64,000 nt of DNA. It comes from Kitasatospora sp. NBC_00240. GTDB lineage: Bacteria; Actinomycetota; Actinomycetes; Streptomycetales; Streptomycetaceae. Position numbers and translations under genes: made by a program. Location of the stretch: NCBI RefSeq assembly GCF_026342405.1, contig NZ_JAPEMU010000001.1, forward strand, positions 9,300,001 through 9,364,000. Reading direction: 5' to 3'. A model generated the notes under the pieces. The model was not told where the DNA came from, did no database searches, and saw only the letters and a list, made by a program, of their open reading frames with translations. Position 1 is the stretch's first letter. The number at the start of each line of letters is the position of its first letter. Shown here piece after piece: positions 16,255 to 24,803 of this stretch.

Positions 16255-16857
16255 TCAGTGGTTGCTGGTGGTGGTGATGTCGGCGATGTGGTTGTAGCGC
16301 TCCAGCAGGACGAAAAGCTTGGTCTTCCGGGTGGTGTCTCCGCTGCCGTAGGTGAGGGTGACGATGACCTCGTGGCCGTTGCCGACGGCGCCGTTGTCGG
16401 TGACGGTCCACCGCGCGGGGACGTTCTGGGCGTGCAGGACGCCGTCGACCCCGTTGCTCTCCTCCCAGGTGGCCAGTCGGGTGGCGAGGTCGGGCGTCAG
16501 GTAGTGCTTGCGCAGGGCGGTGGCCAGCGCGCGGTCGGGGTCCTCGTAGTCGCCCTTTGCGTCGATGTACGCGCCGTAGAAGTCGGCGACCCGGGTCACC
16601 GCCTGGCCGCTCGTGCCGCCGACCGATCCCGGTGCCGCGGCGGGCAACTGCGCGGCGGCCTGGACGTCCGACCCCGGGGCGGCGGCCGCCTGCGCGGCGG
16701 CCTGGAGGGTCGCCTGGGCCGGCATCTTTGCGGGGGTGTGGTCGGCGGCCTGGGCCGACATCTGGGTGGACACGCCGAGTCCGACCGCCAGGACGAGAGC
16801 GGCGGCGGCGGCCGCGCGGCGGCCCGGACAGCGGTGTGTGAGGGACTTCCTGTTCAT
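16255..16857 (-). CDS. Secreted NTF2-like/DUF3828-type protein
   Basis: A 200-residue exported protein. A twin-Arg-containing, long Ala-rich signal peptide (CPGRRAAAAAALVLAVGLGV) precedes an Ala-rich linker. The C-terminal domain of about 110 residues (AVTRVADFYGAYIDAKGDYE, ALRKHYLTPDLATRLATWEE, WTVTDNGAVGNGHEVIVTLT) has the layout of small secreted NTF2-fold proteins. GGAAA precedes ATG 16857. No catalytic residues evident. The next 565 bp upstream (16858-17422) contain no gene I can support. Confidence 0.8.
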   Translation of the reverse strand: MNRKSLTHRCPGRRAAAAAALVLAVGLGVSTQMSAQAADHTPAKMPAQATLQAAAQAAAAPGSDVQAAAQLPAAAPGSVGGTSGQAVTRVADFYGAYIDAKGDYEDPDRALATALRKHYLTPDLATRLATWEESNGVDGVLHAQNVPARWTVTDNGAVGNGHEVIVTLTYGSGDTTRKTKLFVLLERYNHIADITTTSNH

Positions 16858-17422
16858 GTGCGTTTCCTTTTCCGGTTCGTGGGTGAGTGCTCCCGGCGGA
16901 CTCCGGCTCTCCTGCCGAACGGACCTGCCGGCTCGTCGCCGCCCCTGCCCGCGTCCGGTCCGAGGACGCGGGCCCGACCGTCCTTCGCCCCGGGGTCGGC
17001 CGGTTGGCGGCCGGCCCAGGTGGGGTGGCGAGCGCCGCACCTCGGGTGTCGGGGCATGGAGGTGTCCCGGTGCGCAGGGTGCGGGGTGGGCGTCGTTGCG
17101 GTTTTGCTGCCGGGGCGGTCGCTCTGCCTCGGCCGGTGCGACACCCAGAGCTTCCAGGACCTCGGGGATCCACCACAACAGCCGCCGCCGGACCTGCAAC
17201 GGTGGAACCATCCCACCCCTGTTGAACTGCGGAAACAGGGAGTCCTGGGATGCCGTCCCGGGATGCTGGGGCTGGTGACCGACCCCTCTCGCCTGCCGGT
17301 CCCGTCGTCCCGGCTGCTCCCTGCCCACCGCTCGGTCGCGGTCCTCCCGTCCCGGGCGGCCGTCTGCCGCTGCCAGCCGCCGCCCGTCGCCCGCCGCCCG
17401 TCGCCCGCCGACCAGACCGGCT

Positions 17423-17663
17423 CTACGGGCTCAGCCTGGCGGCGGCGGGCCGGTGGTCGCTGGTGGTGGCGGGCAGGGTCCAGGCCGCGGTGGCCGGCAG
17501 GTTCCGGGACATGATGTGGTCGATCCTGGCCGACGGGAAGGCAGCCGGCCAGGTGAACCCGAAACCGCCGCCTGCGGTGTCCTGCGCGGAGCTCAGCCGG
17601 CTGGTCAGCGGGCCGAGGGCGTGGTCCCCGGCGGCGGTATTGAGGTCGCCGAGCAGCAGCACC
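17423..17663 (-). pseudogene. Endonuclease/exonuclease/phosphatase (EEP) C-terminal fragment
   Basis: The minus frame contains WRVLLLGDLNTAAGDHALGP, FPSARIDHIMSRNL and ATTSDHRPAAARL, the metal and catalytic Asn/Asp/His motifs of the DNase I-like EEP superfamily. Upstream homology ends abruptly at about 17663, where a histidine-kinase fragment begins on the other strand, so only the last third of the gene remains. Confidence 0.75.
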
Positions 17664-18219
17664 CTCCAGGACACACCAACCAGCGCGGCGTCGAGATCAG
17701 CGAAGCCCTCCTCCAACTCACCGACCTCGACAACAACCCGCCCGAGCTCCACCTCGTCGACCTCGCCGACACCACCCGGGACGCCGTCGCCGCCGTCCGG
17801 AACGAGGCCGCCGACCTCGGCATCACCCTCACCACCGACTGCCGACCCGCCCCCACCACCGGCAACCCCGTCCAGCTGCGCCAACTCGCCGTCAACCTGC
17901 TGCAGAACGCGCTGCGCCACAACCTCCCCACCGGCGGATCGGCCGCCGTCACCACCGGCACCGACCCCCCCGCCCCGGCCGGGTCCAGCTCACCGTCACC
18001 AGCACCGGTCCCTGCCTCACCCCCGAGAGCGTCGCCACCTTCACCGAACCCTTCCTCCGGGGCCGCGCCCGCACCGCACAGGCCGACCCCGCACGCCGAG
18101 GGCACGGCCTCGGCCTGGCCATCGTCGTCGCCGTCACCGACACCCACCACGGCGAACTGCGGCTCACCCCCGCCCCCACCGGCGGCCTGCGCGTCACCTT
18201 CGGCCTGCCCGCCCGCTGA
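17664..18219 (+). pseudogene. Sensor histidine kinase, 5'-truncated and frameshifted
   Basis: Starts just after an H-box (TNQRGVEISEALLQLTDLD), includes the N box (LRQLAVNLLQNALRHN), then changes frame in a run of seven C at about 17965. In the next frame it continues with TVTSTGPCLTPESVATFTEP, RRGHGLGLAIVVAV (G2 box) and LRVTFGLPAR before TGA at 18219. The sensor domain and phosphorylated histidine are absent. Confidence 0.8.
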
Positions 18220-18247
18220 GCCCACGACGCCAGGCGCCGGGCCGGGT

Positions 18248-19275
18248 CTACCGGGTCTTCCCCCGTGGGTAGACCTCGGCCAGGAGGGCCAGCAGGTACT
18301 GCGCCACCGGCTCCGGGTCGCCGGCCCGCACCCAGGTGTAGACGGCGGTGCGCGAGCGTCCGTCGAGGCTCTGCAGGATGTATCCGTCGATCAGGCCGTC
18401 GGCGCCTTCGCGCTCACGGGCGAGGATCTGGCGGGGCCGGTCCAACTCCTCGACCGGGATCAGGGTCTCGACGTCCTTGGCGCCCGGCCGGTCCCTGAAC
18501 TGGTGCAATGGTCGCGTCGTCGTCCAGGTGGCCGTGGCCGGCGTCGATGATCGCCCCGATGAGGGTGCGGGCGGCTTCCCGGGATGCAGGGCGCGGGTGC
18601 GGACGATCAGGCCCCGCAGGTCGACGTTCTGGGCGTTGCGCTCCAGCATGCCGTCCGTCAGCATCACCAGCCGGTCCCCGGGCCGCAGGTCCAGGGACTG
18701 CACCAGGTAGGTGTTGGTGGGGGCGGCCCGGACGAGGCCGAACGGCAGATCGACTTTCGGGACGATCTCCTGCACGTTTCCGTCGCGCAGCCGCAGTGGC
18801 CAGGGGTGCCCGGCGTTGACGAACTCGGTGGTGCCGTCGAGCAGGCTGATGCGCAGGAGCTGGCCGGTGACGTATCCCCGGCGGCCGTGGTCCCGCATGG
18901 CCTGGTCGGCCTGGCGGGCCTGTTCGTCGAGTCCGGCCCCCGCCCGGCGTGCCCGGCGCAGCGCGCCCACCACGAGGGTGGCCAGCAGCGCGGCGTCGAC
19001 GTCGTGGCCCATGGCGTCGGTCACGGACAGCTGGACGGTGTCCCGGTCGATCACGTAGTCGAAGGTGTCGCCCCCGACGTGGTCGGCGGGCTCCAGCGCC
19101 CCGGCGACCGAGAACTGCGCGGCCTCGCACGCCAGCGACGCGGGGAGCAGCCGGTGCTGGATCTCCGCGGCCAGGTTCACCGGGACGGTGCGCCGGCCCC
19201 ACTGGTACACGTCGGTGAAGGACCGGTCGGCGATGACGATGTACGCCAGCGCGTGCGCGCTCTCGCCGATTCAGC
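18248..19275 (-). pseudogene. SpoIIE-type PP2C phosphatase fused to an unrelated tail
   Basis: The minus frame holds a GAF-less PP2C core: ALAYIVIADRSFTDVYQWGR, VNLAAEIQHRLLPASL, ADHVGGDTFDYV (metal Asp), DAMGHDVDAALLA, VNAGHPWPLRLR and LVMLTDGMLERNAQ. The natural C-terminus (REAARTLIGAIIDAGHGHLD) lies in a different frame, so a frameshift occurred near 18575. The reading frame instead continues into a different protein's end (DVETLIPVEELDRPRQILAR, RTAVYTWVRAGDPEPVAQYL). The 5' end joins a hemolysin-III fragment without its own start. Confidence 0.75.
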
Positions 19276-19600
19276 ACCGTCTGCCGGCGGGCGGGCGGGC
19301 GGGCGGGCAGCAGCACCGCCAGCGGGGTGTAGGTGCCGGCGATGATCAGGAAGCTGTTCGCGTGCTCCAGCCGCCGCAGGACCGCCTCTCCGCGCGGACC
19401 CCAGGTTCCGCGGTGGTAGACGGCGCTGGTGGCGAACAGCAGGCAGGCCGACAACGCGAACACCGCGCAGGCCGCCAAGGCCGCGGCCGAGCGCGACAGC
19501 GTGATCAAGGCGATGCCGCCGGCCAGCGCAAGGGGAACACGCCGGCGTGCAGCCAGCCGCGCATGGTCGGTTTCAGCGCGGCCGCCGTACGGGCGTCGCC
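19276..19600 (-). pseudogene. Hemolysin III/YqfA-family membrane protein fragment
   Basis: Reads TMRGWLHAGVFPL, then in the next frame LALAGGIALITLSRSAAALA, LLFATSAVYHRGTWGPRGEA and ANSFLIIAGTYTPLAVLLP, the first three helices and the SAVYHR/HANSF.LIAGTYTP motifs of the family. The frame change near 19535 sits at a CCCC run. It ends at about 19310 within CCCG repeats that mark the join to the phosphatase remnant. Confidence 0.75.
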
Positions 19601-19752
19601 GCCCTCCCGGTGGGGGATCGTCCTGGGGGCGGTCAGCCGGCCGGTTGCGGCGGCCGGCCGGTCGACCGTGGAGGTGGGGTGGGTGCTGGTCGTGATGCCG
19701 GGGTGGGGCTGAAACTTCCCTCTGTGTCCCGGCGGCCGGGTGTGGTCGGCGA

Positions 19753-20025
19753 TCATGCGCTCAGTCCAGGAAGGGGGGTGGAAGGGTGCGGCCGACGTCG
19801 CCGCACATCATCCGGACAACATTCGGCCCCGCGAGGGCAGGCGTCCACCGCCGGCCGGCGCCGCGTGGGGAGTCGGTCCGGCTGCTGCCCGTCCACCGTC
19901 GGCCTCCCGTCGTCCGTGCTGCCATCCGTGCTGCCGGCGCCGTTGCGGTGCCGGGCCGCCCTGTTCGGGCTGAAGACAACCTTCCTCTCGAACAGCGAAA
20001 AATCTGTGCTGGCGGAAGTAGACAT
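19753..20025 (-). CDS. Degenerate partner ORF of the cassette (copy B)
   Basis: Counterpart of the small minus gene in copy A. The conserved pieces are MSTSASTDFSLF at 20025 and a GGGAGG-preceded GTG before DGQQP at 19896. After that the sequence departs from copy A (DRLPTRRRPAVDACPRG onward) and loses the helical core, so this copy is probably non-functional. Confidence 0.35.
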   Translation of the reverse strand: MSTSASTDFSLFERKVVFSPNRAARHRNGAGSTDGSTDDGRPTVDGQQPDRLPTRRRPAVDACPRGAECCPDDVRRRRPHPSTPLPGLSA

Positions 20026-20029
20026 CGCA

Positions 20030-20770
20030 TCGTGTCGTGGTTAGTGTTTCTCTCGTAGCAAGCAGTCGAGAGGTACCCGCCAGACACGAACTGGCGGGCA
20101 GCAGTGCGAGAAGTTCGCAGATCGGCACGGTTGCAGGGCCCTGAAGCCAGAGCAGGTGCAGTACGGCGACAGGCCGGTGGCTGGGTCGGGTGGCCCGCAG
20201 TTGTCAGGGGCCGCCACGCAGCGGTACCGCGATCACGTAGGTGCAGTACCCAGCAGTCGCGGTACGAGGTATCCCGGTGAAGGCGCCAGGACTGCGGGCG
20301 CGCGTGCCGGGAGTTCGGCAGTGGGGTTCCAAGCCAGGGAAAGTGCAGGACGGGCGACGGGGCTGGCTGCCGGACCAGGACGGCCCGGGAGGGCCGCAGC
20401 AGTACAGGTAGTCGGCAGTTCAGCACTACCGAGAAGTACCCGCAGTTCGCAGTACCCGCAGTTCGCAGTACCCGAAGTTGCAGTAATCAGTCAGTCCAGA
20501 GGATGAACGGAGGGGACGGAGCACCATCAGGATCGCCCGGCCCGTGAGGCTTTTTCGTCCGGGCGGACACCGCAGACCCCCCAGCTACGAAGGACGGTGG
20601 TTTCCGGTCACGCATACGCGATCCCCGCACGCCCCAATCCCCCGGGGCAGTGCGGACCCAAGGAACCCGGCCCGAGGCCGGTAGATGGTGATGTATCCCT
20701 TCGGGGCCCCGGAGCCGCAACGGCACCGGGGCCCCTCCACGCGTCCCCGAACCCAGACAGAAGAGGTGCA
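20030..20770 (+). promoter_or_regulatory. Conserved structured leader of the MerR-like gene (copy B)
   Basis: Contains the same hairpins as copy A: CTCTCG/CGAGAG (20050-20072), CCCGCCAG-acacgaa-CTGGCGGG (20076-20098), the TGCGAGAAGTTCGCA element and the block from GGATGAACGGAGGGGACGG through CTTTTTCGTCCGGGCGG. The G-to-A change at the base of the second hairpin removes its outermost pair while the remaining eight pairs persist. Confidence 0.55.
20703..20735 (+). terminator. GC-rich hairpin before the MerR-like gene (copy B)
   Basis: GGGGCCCCGG and CCGGGGCCCC form a 10-bp stem ending 35 bp before the GTG start, matching the position of the hairpin in copy A. Confidence 0.5.
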
Positions 20771-21157
20771 GTGACCACGACCGCCATCCGACCCCCCGCC
20801 CCCAGCCCCAACCCTGACGCCAACTTCGACGACGAGGACTACCCCGCCTACACCATGGGCCGCGCCGCCGAGATGACCGGCACCACCGCCGGCTTCCTGC
20901 GCGCCCTCGGCGACCAGGGCGTCATCACCCCCCTGCGCTCCGAGGGCGGCCACCGCCGCTTCTCCCGTTACCAGCTGCGGATCGCCATGCGAGCACGCGA
21001 CCTCGTCGACCAGGGCACCCCCGTCGACGCCGCCTGCCGCATCGTCATCCTCGAAGACCAACTCGAAGACGCCCTGCGCATCAACGAGGAACTGCGCAAC
21101 GCCGCCGACACTCCGCCGCCCGTGGCCGACGCTGCGAAGCCCGTGGCCGACACCTGA
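20771..21157 (+). CDS. MerR-like DNA-binding protein (copy B)
   Basis: A 128-residue protein with an acidic entry (DANFDDEDYPAYTMGRAAEM), MerR-type helix-turn-helix and wing (TGTTAGFLRALGDQGVITPL, RSEGGHRRFSRYQL) and a C-terminal helix (EDQLEDALRINEELRNA). GTG start at 20771 behind GAGGTG. The core is almost identical to the gene in copy A. MerR-like proteins of this short type lack an effector domain. A cold-shock gene remnant lies 630 bp downstream, which hints at a link with cold-stress regulation (inference). Confidence 0.88.
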   Translation: MTTTAIRPPAPSPNPDANFDDEDYPAYTMGRAAEMTGTTAGFLRALGDQGVITPLRSEGGHRRFSRYQLRIAMRARDLVDQGTPVDAACRIVILEDQLEDALRINEELRNAADTPPPVADAAKPVADT

Positions 21158-21555
21158 CACCCGGCCGGGCTGCCGGACGGTAGCCCGCCACCATCCGGCC
21201 GAGTCACCAGCAAGCCGGTCCCTGGCCGAGTTCACCACCGTCAGCGGTTTCTCCCGCGCCCTCAGGGAGCACCTTCGGGTGCCGACGGTGCGGCCCCGTC
21301 GGCGCGAGCGGGTTGGTGGGCAGCGTGTTCGTCACGCGTCCCAGGACCGCGCGGTGGCGGTTCGCCCGCGTGGGCAGCCGGGAGGTCTCGAGCTTCTTGC
21401 CGAACTCACCGCCAGGCGGCCAGGTTCACGACCGGCGCCGGGACGCAGGTCCGGCGGGTCAGGCGCCGGTGCTGCCGGCCGGCGAGGGGCTCGCGGGCCG
21501 CAGAGGGGCCGGGCAGTACCTACGGTGCCGTGTCGCCGGAGGTCATCGCGGCCCG

Positions 21556-21603
21556 CGTTCACGAAGTGGCCGCCACCGGCCGGTGGCGGCCACTTCGTGA
21601 ACG
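21556..21603. terminator. 48-bp perfect palindrome
   Basis: Arms of 24 bp (CGTTCACGAAGTGGCCGCCA...) with no mismatch, directly 3' of the lectin fragment's stop on the minus strand. A bidirectional terminator is likely. The preceding 21158-21555 has no gene I can support. Confidence 0.8.
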
Positions 21604-21606
21604 ATG

Positions 21607-21780
21607 TCAGCCGAGGGTGAAGCGCTGTGCGGTGGTGCCGTCGCAGTCCCAGATCTGGAGGGTGTCGCCGGGTTGCTGTTTGCCGCCGTTGTCGTCGAGG
21701 CAGCGGCCGGACCGGGGATTGAGCAGGGTGCCGTCGGTGCGGGTCACCCAGGTCTGGGCGGCGGGTGCGGGTGTCGTGGG
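21607..21780 (-). pseudogene. Ricin-B-type lectin (CBM13) C-terminal fragment
   Basis: Minus frame ends with APAAQTWVTRTDGTLLNP, RSGRCLDDNGG, and LQIWDCDGTTAQRFTLG. The QxW-like and CLDDNGG/IWDC elements are those of a beta-trefoil carbohydrate-binding domain. Only about one and a half subdomains remain; the 5' side joins a cold-shock protein fragment. Confidence 0.75.
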
Positions 21781-21781
21781 A

Positions 21782-21926
21782 CGGTGGCGGCCCGGACGTG
21801 TTCGCCCACTACTCGAACATCGCCAGCCAGGGCTTCCGCGAGCTCCAGGAGGGCCAGCGGGTCGAGTTCGACGTGACGCAGGGACAGAAGGGCCCGCAGG
21901 CCGAGAACATCGTTCCGGCAGGATGA
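21782..21926 (+). pseudogene. Cold-shock protein (CspA family) C-terminal fragment
   Basis: Plus frame reads GGGPDVFAHYSNIASQGFRE, LQEGQRVEFDVTQGQKGPQA, ENIVPAG then TGA. This is the second half of a 67-residue CspA (RNP2 motif DVFxHYS retained). The first half with RNP1 (GFGFI) is missing and replaced by lectin-gene sequence on the opposite strand. Confidence 0.85.
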
Positions 21927-22139
21927 CCACTCCCGAAGGTCCGGAGCCACACCGCTCCGGGCCTTCGGCGTCCCCGCTCCACAGGCCTTCGGGTTCGGTG
22001 CGCACCGCGGTGGGCCGACGGAGGCGCTGGGTGCCGAAGCGCACGACCGGTCCGCGCTCCTCCGGCTCCGGCAGCAGTCTCCTTGGAGTCGGTGGCATCC
22101 ACGAGAAGGTGGACATGCCCAGGCCGCGCGGGGACGGGG

Positions 22140-23033
22140 TCACGCGGCGTGTTCGGTGCACAGGCAGCCGACGCCCCGCTCGATCCAGTCCTGGCCGGCC
22201 CACTCGGGATGACGCTCGATCAGCAGGGCCCGGACCTCGGCGACGATCTCGTCCTCGCCCATCGCGCGGTCGCGCCGCCGCCACGTCTCGTCGCGCAGCT
22301 CGCGCAGGTAGTCGCGGACGTCGGCGAGTACCTGCGGGCCGCCGAGGTCGCCGTGACCGGGCACCACCACCCGGGGGCCGGCAGCGGCAAGCCGGTCCAG
22401 CACCGCCAGCCAGCGCACTCCCGAGACGTCCGTGTCGTACGGCGGGAACCACGGGAAGATGGCGAACTGCCCGGTCTCGGCCAGGTCCCCGGTGAACAGC
22501 ACGCCGGCGTCCGGGACCTCGACCACCTGGTCGCCGATGGTGTGGCCTCGGCCGGTGGGCCGCAGCCGTACGGTTCGGCCGCCGAGGTCCAGGTCGTACC
22601 CGTCGTCGTAGACCACATCGGGGGTGGGCACCCGGACCCCGTCCAGGCGGCGGGCGATCGGCCCGCCGAAGCCCCGGAACATCTCCAGGTATCCCGGCCC
22701 CTTCGCCTTCAGGTCATCCGCCTGGGCACGGTTGACCAGGTACGTGGCATGGCCGGCGAACGTCTGGGCGCCGAACGCGTGCTCGGGGTGGAAGTGCGTG
22801 GTGGTCAGGTACAGCCGGCGGCCCTTGGCCATCTCGGAGGCGAAGGCGAGGACCTGCTCGGCGTTGGCGGTGCCGATCCCCGTCTCGACGACCAGGACGG
22901 CTTGCGTGCCGCCGATGACGCCGATGTTGGGTACCAGCTGGACCCGGTGGTTCGGGATCACCACCAGGTCGGGGGCGATCTCCTGGGCTCCGGCAACCTG
23001 CACGGCGGGGTCGGGCATCAGTTCTTCGGTCAT
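22140..23033 (-). CDS. Metallo-beta-lactamase fold hydrolase
   Basis: A 297-residue MBL-fold protein. The zinc motif TTHFHPEHAFG (about residues 79-89) stands for HxHxDH with Glu for Asp. Later metal ligands are GRGHTIGD, FTGDLAE (Asp) and VVPGHGDLGG (His). The N-terminus has DLVVIPNHRVQLVPNIGVI, as in glyoxalase-II-like and quinoprotein-relay-type hydrolases. Start at 23033 behind GGAG. Divergent from a LysR gene with a palindrome between them, so probably controlled by it. Substrate unknown. Confidence 0.9.
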   Translation of the reverse strand: MTEELMPDPAVQVAGAQEIAPDLVVIPNHRVQLVPNIGVIGGTQAVLVVETGIGTANAEQVLAFASEMAKGRRLYLTTTHFHPEHAFGAQTFAGHATYLVNRAQADDLKAKGPGYLEMFRGFGGPIARRLDGVRVPTPDVVYDDGYDLDLGGRTVRLRPTGRGHTIGDQVVEVPDAGVLFTGDLAETGQFAIFPWFPPYDTDVSGVRWLAVLDRLAAAGPRVVVPGHGDLGGPQVLADVRDYLRELRDETWRRRDRAMGEDEIVAEVRALLIERHPEWAGQDWIERGVGCLCTEHAA

Positions 23034-23088
23034 GCTCCGATTCGACCGCCCGCGCCCCCCGGCCGTCCAAGACCTGTTCCGCGATCCC

Positions 23089-23105
23089 GATACCGTACGG
23101 GTATC
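23089..23105. promoter_or_regulatory. LysR-type operator GATACC-N5-GGTATC
   Basis: A perfect 6-bp-arm palindrome with a 5-bp spacer, 11 bp before the LysR start codon and 55 bp before the hydrolase start. It contains the T-N11-A arrangement expected of LysR boxes. Confidence 0.65.
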
Positions 23106-23115
23106 GTCACCGGTC

Positions 23116-23967
23116 ATGGAGCTACGCACCCTGCGCTACTTCGTGACCGTCGCCGAGGAACTCCACTTCGGCCGGGCCGCCGCCCAGCTGCACATGAGCC
23201 AGCCGCCGCTGAGCCGCGCGATCAAGCACCTGGAGACCGACCTCGGCGCCGCCCTGCTGCACCGCTCCGCCGCCGGCGTCACGCTCACCCCGGCCGGAGC
23301 GGTGCTGCTGGACGAGGCGCGCACCCTGCTCGACCAGGCCGATCAGGTGCGCGTGCGGGTGGCCGCGGCCGCCGGCGCCGCGACCATCACCGTCGGCATC
23401 CTGGCCGACAACTCCGGCCCGGGCGCACGGCGGCTGGCCACCGCCTACCGCCGACGACACCCGGGCGTCGAAGTCCGCATCCGCGAGACCGACCTGACCG
23501 ATCCGACCTGCGGGCTGCGCGCCGGACTGGTCGACATCGCCCTGACCCGCGGCCCGTTCACCGAGACCGGCCTGACGGTCCACGAGCTTCGCACCGACGC
23601 GGTGGGCGCGGTGCTGCGCGCCGACGATCCACTGGCCCGCCGTGAGGGTCTGAGGCTGGCCGACCTGGCCGGCCGGCGCTGGTTTCAGTTCCCGGACGGC
23701 ACCGACCCTCTCTGGCGGTCGTACTGGAACGGCGGCGAGCCTCGCGAGGGTCCCGTGGTGCGCGCCGTACAGGAGTGCCTGCAGGCCGTGCTCTGGAACG
23801 GCACGGTCGGGATGACCCCACTCGGCCACCAGCTGCCCGCGGACCTGGCCGTGGTCCCGCTGACCGACATGGCGCCGAGCCACGTGGTGGCTGCCTGGAA
23901 GCAGGACGACGCGAACCCGCTGATCCGGTCGTTCGTCCAGATCGCGACGGCCGCCTACCGCGGCTGA
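23116..23967 (+). CDS. LysR-family transcriptional regulator
   Basis: A 283-residue LTTR. N-terminal winged helix MELRTLRYFVTVAEELHFGR, AAAQLHMSQPPLSRAIKHLE, LLHRSAAGVTLTPAG. An effector domain follows from about residue 90 (ATITVGILADNSGPGARRLA). ATG at 23116 is only 11 bp after the palindromic operator, so the gene is probably autorepressed and divergently activates the hydrolase gene. Confidence 0.93.
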   Translation: MELRTLRYFVTVAEELHFGRAAAQLHMSQPPLSRAIKHLETDLGAALLHRSAAGVTLTPAGAVLLDEARTLLDQADQVRVRVAAAAGAATITVGILADNSGPGARRLATAYRRRHPGVEVRIRETDLTDPTCGLRAGLVDIALTRGPFTETGLTVHELRTDAVGAVLRADDPLARREGLRLADLAGRRWFQFPDGTDPLWRSYWNGGEPREGPVVRAVQECLQAVLWNGTVGMTPLGHQLPADLAVVPLTDMAPSHVVAAWKQDDANPLIRSFVQIATAAYRG

Positions 23968-23996
23968 GAGACTCACGGCGGGCTGAACAAAAAGGC

Positions 23997-24194
23997 TCAG
24001 ACCATTCCGGTTGACGTGTCAACCCCATGCAATGTCTGCTGTCTTCCCGCCCGCATGAACAGGGGGCCCAGGAGGAGAACCGAGACGTGGGCCTCGCCGC
24101 GGTACTGCCCGTACACGGCCTGGTCGGCCAGTGCCACCTGGTCGGCGATGTCGACGCCGGCGCGGCGGGCGTTGCGCAGGTCGCCCGTGCTCAT
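23997..24194 (-). CDS. Small protein of unknown function
   Basis: A 65-residue ORF from ATG 24194 with GGAG 8 nt upstream. Sequence MSTGDLRNARRAGVDIADQV, ALADQAVYGQYRGEAHVSVL has normal coding composition and an internal hydrophobic patch (VSVLLLGPLFM). The open frame extends upstream, so a longer or truncated protein is also possible. No family recognised. Confidence 0.4.
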   Translation of the reverse strand: MSTGDLRNARRAGVDIADQVALADQAVYGQYRGEAHVSVLLLGPLFMRAGRQQTLHGVDTSTGMV

Positions 24195-24326
24195 CGCGAT
24201 CTCCACCACGTCGGGCCTGGTTGTGCTGACGGGAGACCGTCTGTCCCTCCGGGGCCGGAGGATTTCTGTGAATATTCGCCGCGCACCGGGGCAGCCGGGG
24301 GTTCGACACTGACTGTGGAGGTCGCA

Positions 24327-24497
24327 ATGGTTCCCCTTCTTCTCGTCCTGCTGCTGGCCCTGCTGCTGTTCGGAGCGGGCTTCGCCGTGAAGATCCTCTG
24401 GTGGGTCGCCGTCGTCGTCCTGGTGGTCTGGCTGGTCGGCTTCGTCGCCCGGGGCACCCATTCCTCCGGCAGCCGCCACCGCTGGTACCGCTGGTAG
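24327..24497 (+). CDS. 56-residue hydrophobic membrane protein
   Basis: Two hydrophobic stretches (VPLLLVLLLALLLFGAGFAV and ILWWVAVVVLVVWLVGFVA) followed by a basic, His/Ser/Trp tail (HSSGSRHRWYRW). GGAGG lies 6 nt before ATG. Small proteins of exactly this kind are frequent in streptomycetes and lack a known function. A strong terminator follows. Confidence 0.8.
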   Translation: MVPLLLVLLLALLLFGAGFAVKILWWVAVVVLVVWLVGFVARGTHSSGSRHRWYRW

Positions 24498-24528
24498 GCG
24501 CCGACCACCTGAACCCCGGAGCCGCACC

Positions 24529-24563
24529 CGAGCGGGGCCCGCGCACCATGCGGGCCCCGCTCG
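24529..24563 (+). terminator. 14-bp stem terminator
   Basis: CGAGCGGGGCCCGC (24529-24542) pairs with GCGGGCCCCGCTCG (24550-24563) around a 7-nt loop, 32 bp after the small membrane-protein gene. Confidence 0.85.
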
Positions 24564-24803
24564 CGCATGCCCGGCCACCGCCTCACCGCCCCGCTGCCCT
24601 GCCGCTCTGCCGCTCTGCCGCACCGCCGTGCTCGGAGGCGGAGGGTCGGACTACGGCCGGTGAGGCATCGGTCCAGGTCGGTGATCGTCGCGCTGAGTTC
24701 GGCGTGCGGGCGGGCTCCGAGGCCGACCGGCTGGTCTTCCAGCTGGCGCCGGCGAGCTGCGGGATCCGCGACGGGGGCGGGTTCCCGGCCCGGGCGCGTG
24801 GTT

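Larger units (their letters stand above)
19881..21114. repeat. Duplicated cassette, copy B
   Basis: Same order and nearly the same length (about 1,234 bp) as 9628-10860. The spacer between conserved blocks differs; here it contains near-direct repeats of GCAGTTCGCAGTACC around 20430-20475. Orientation is the same, about 10.25 kb apart. Confidence 0.8.

Noticed and set aside
9628..21114. Composite transposon bounded by the two cassettes
   Set aside because: The copies are direct, diverged and lack transposase or terminal repeats; the intervening genes look like ordinary chromosomal genes and debris.
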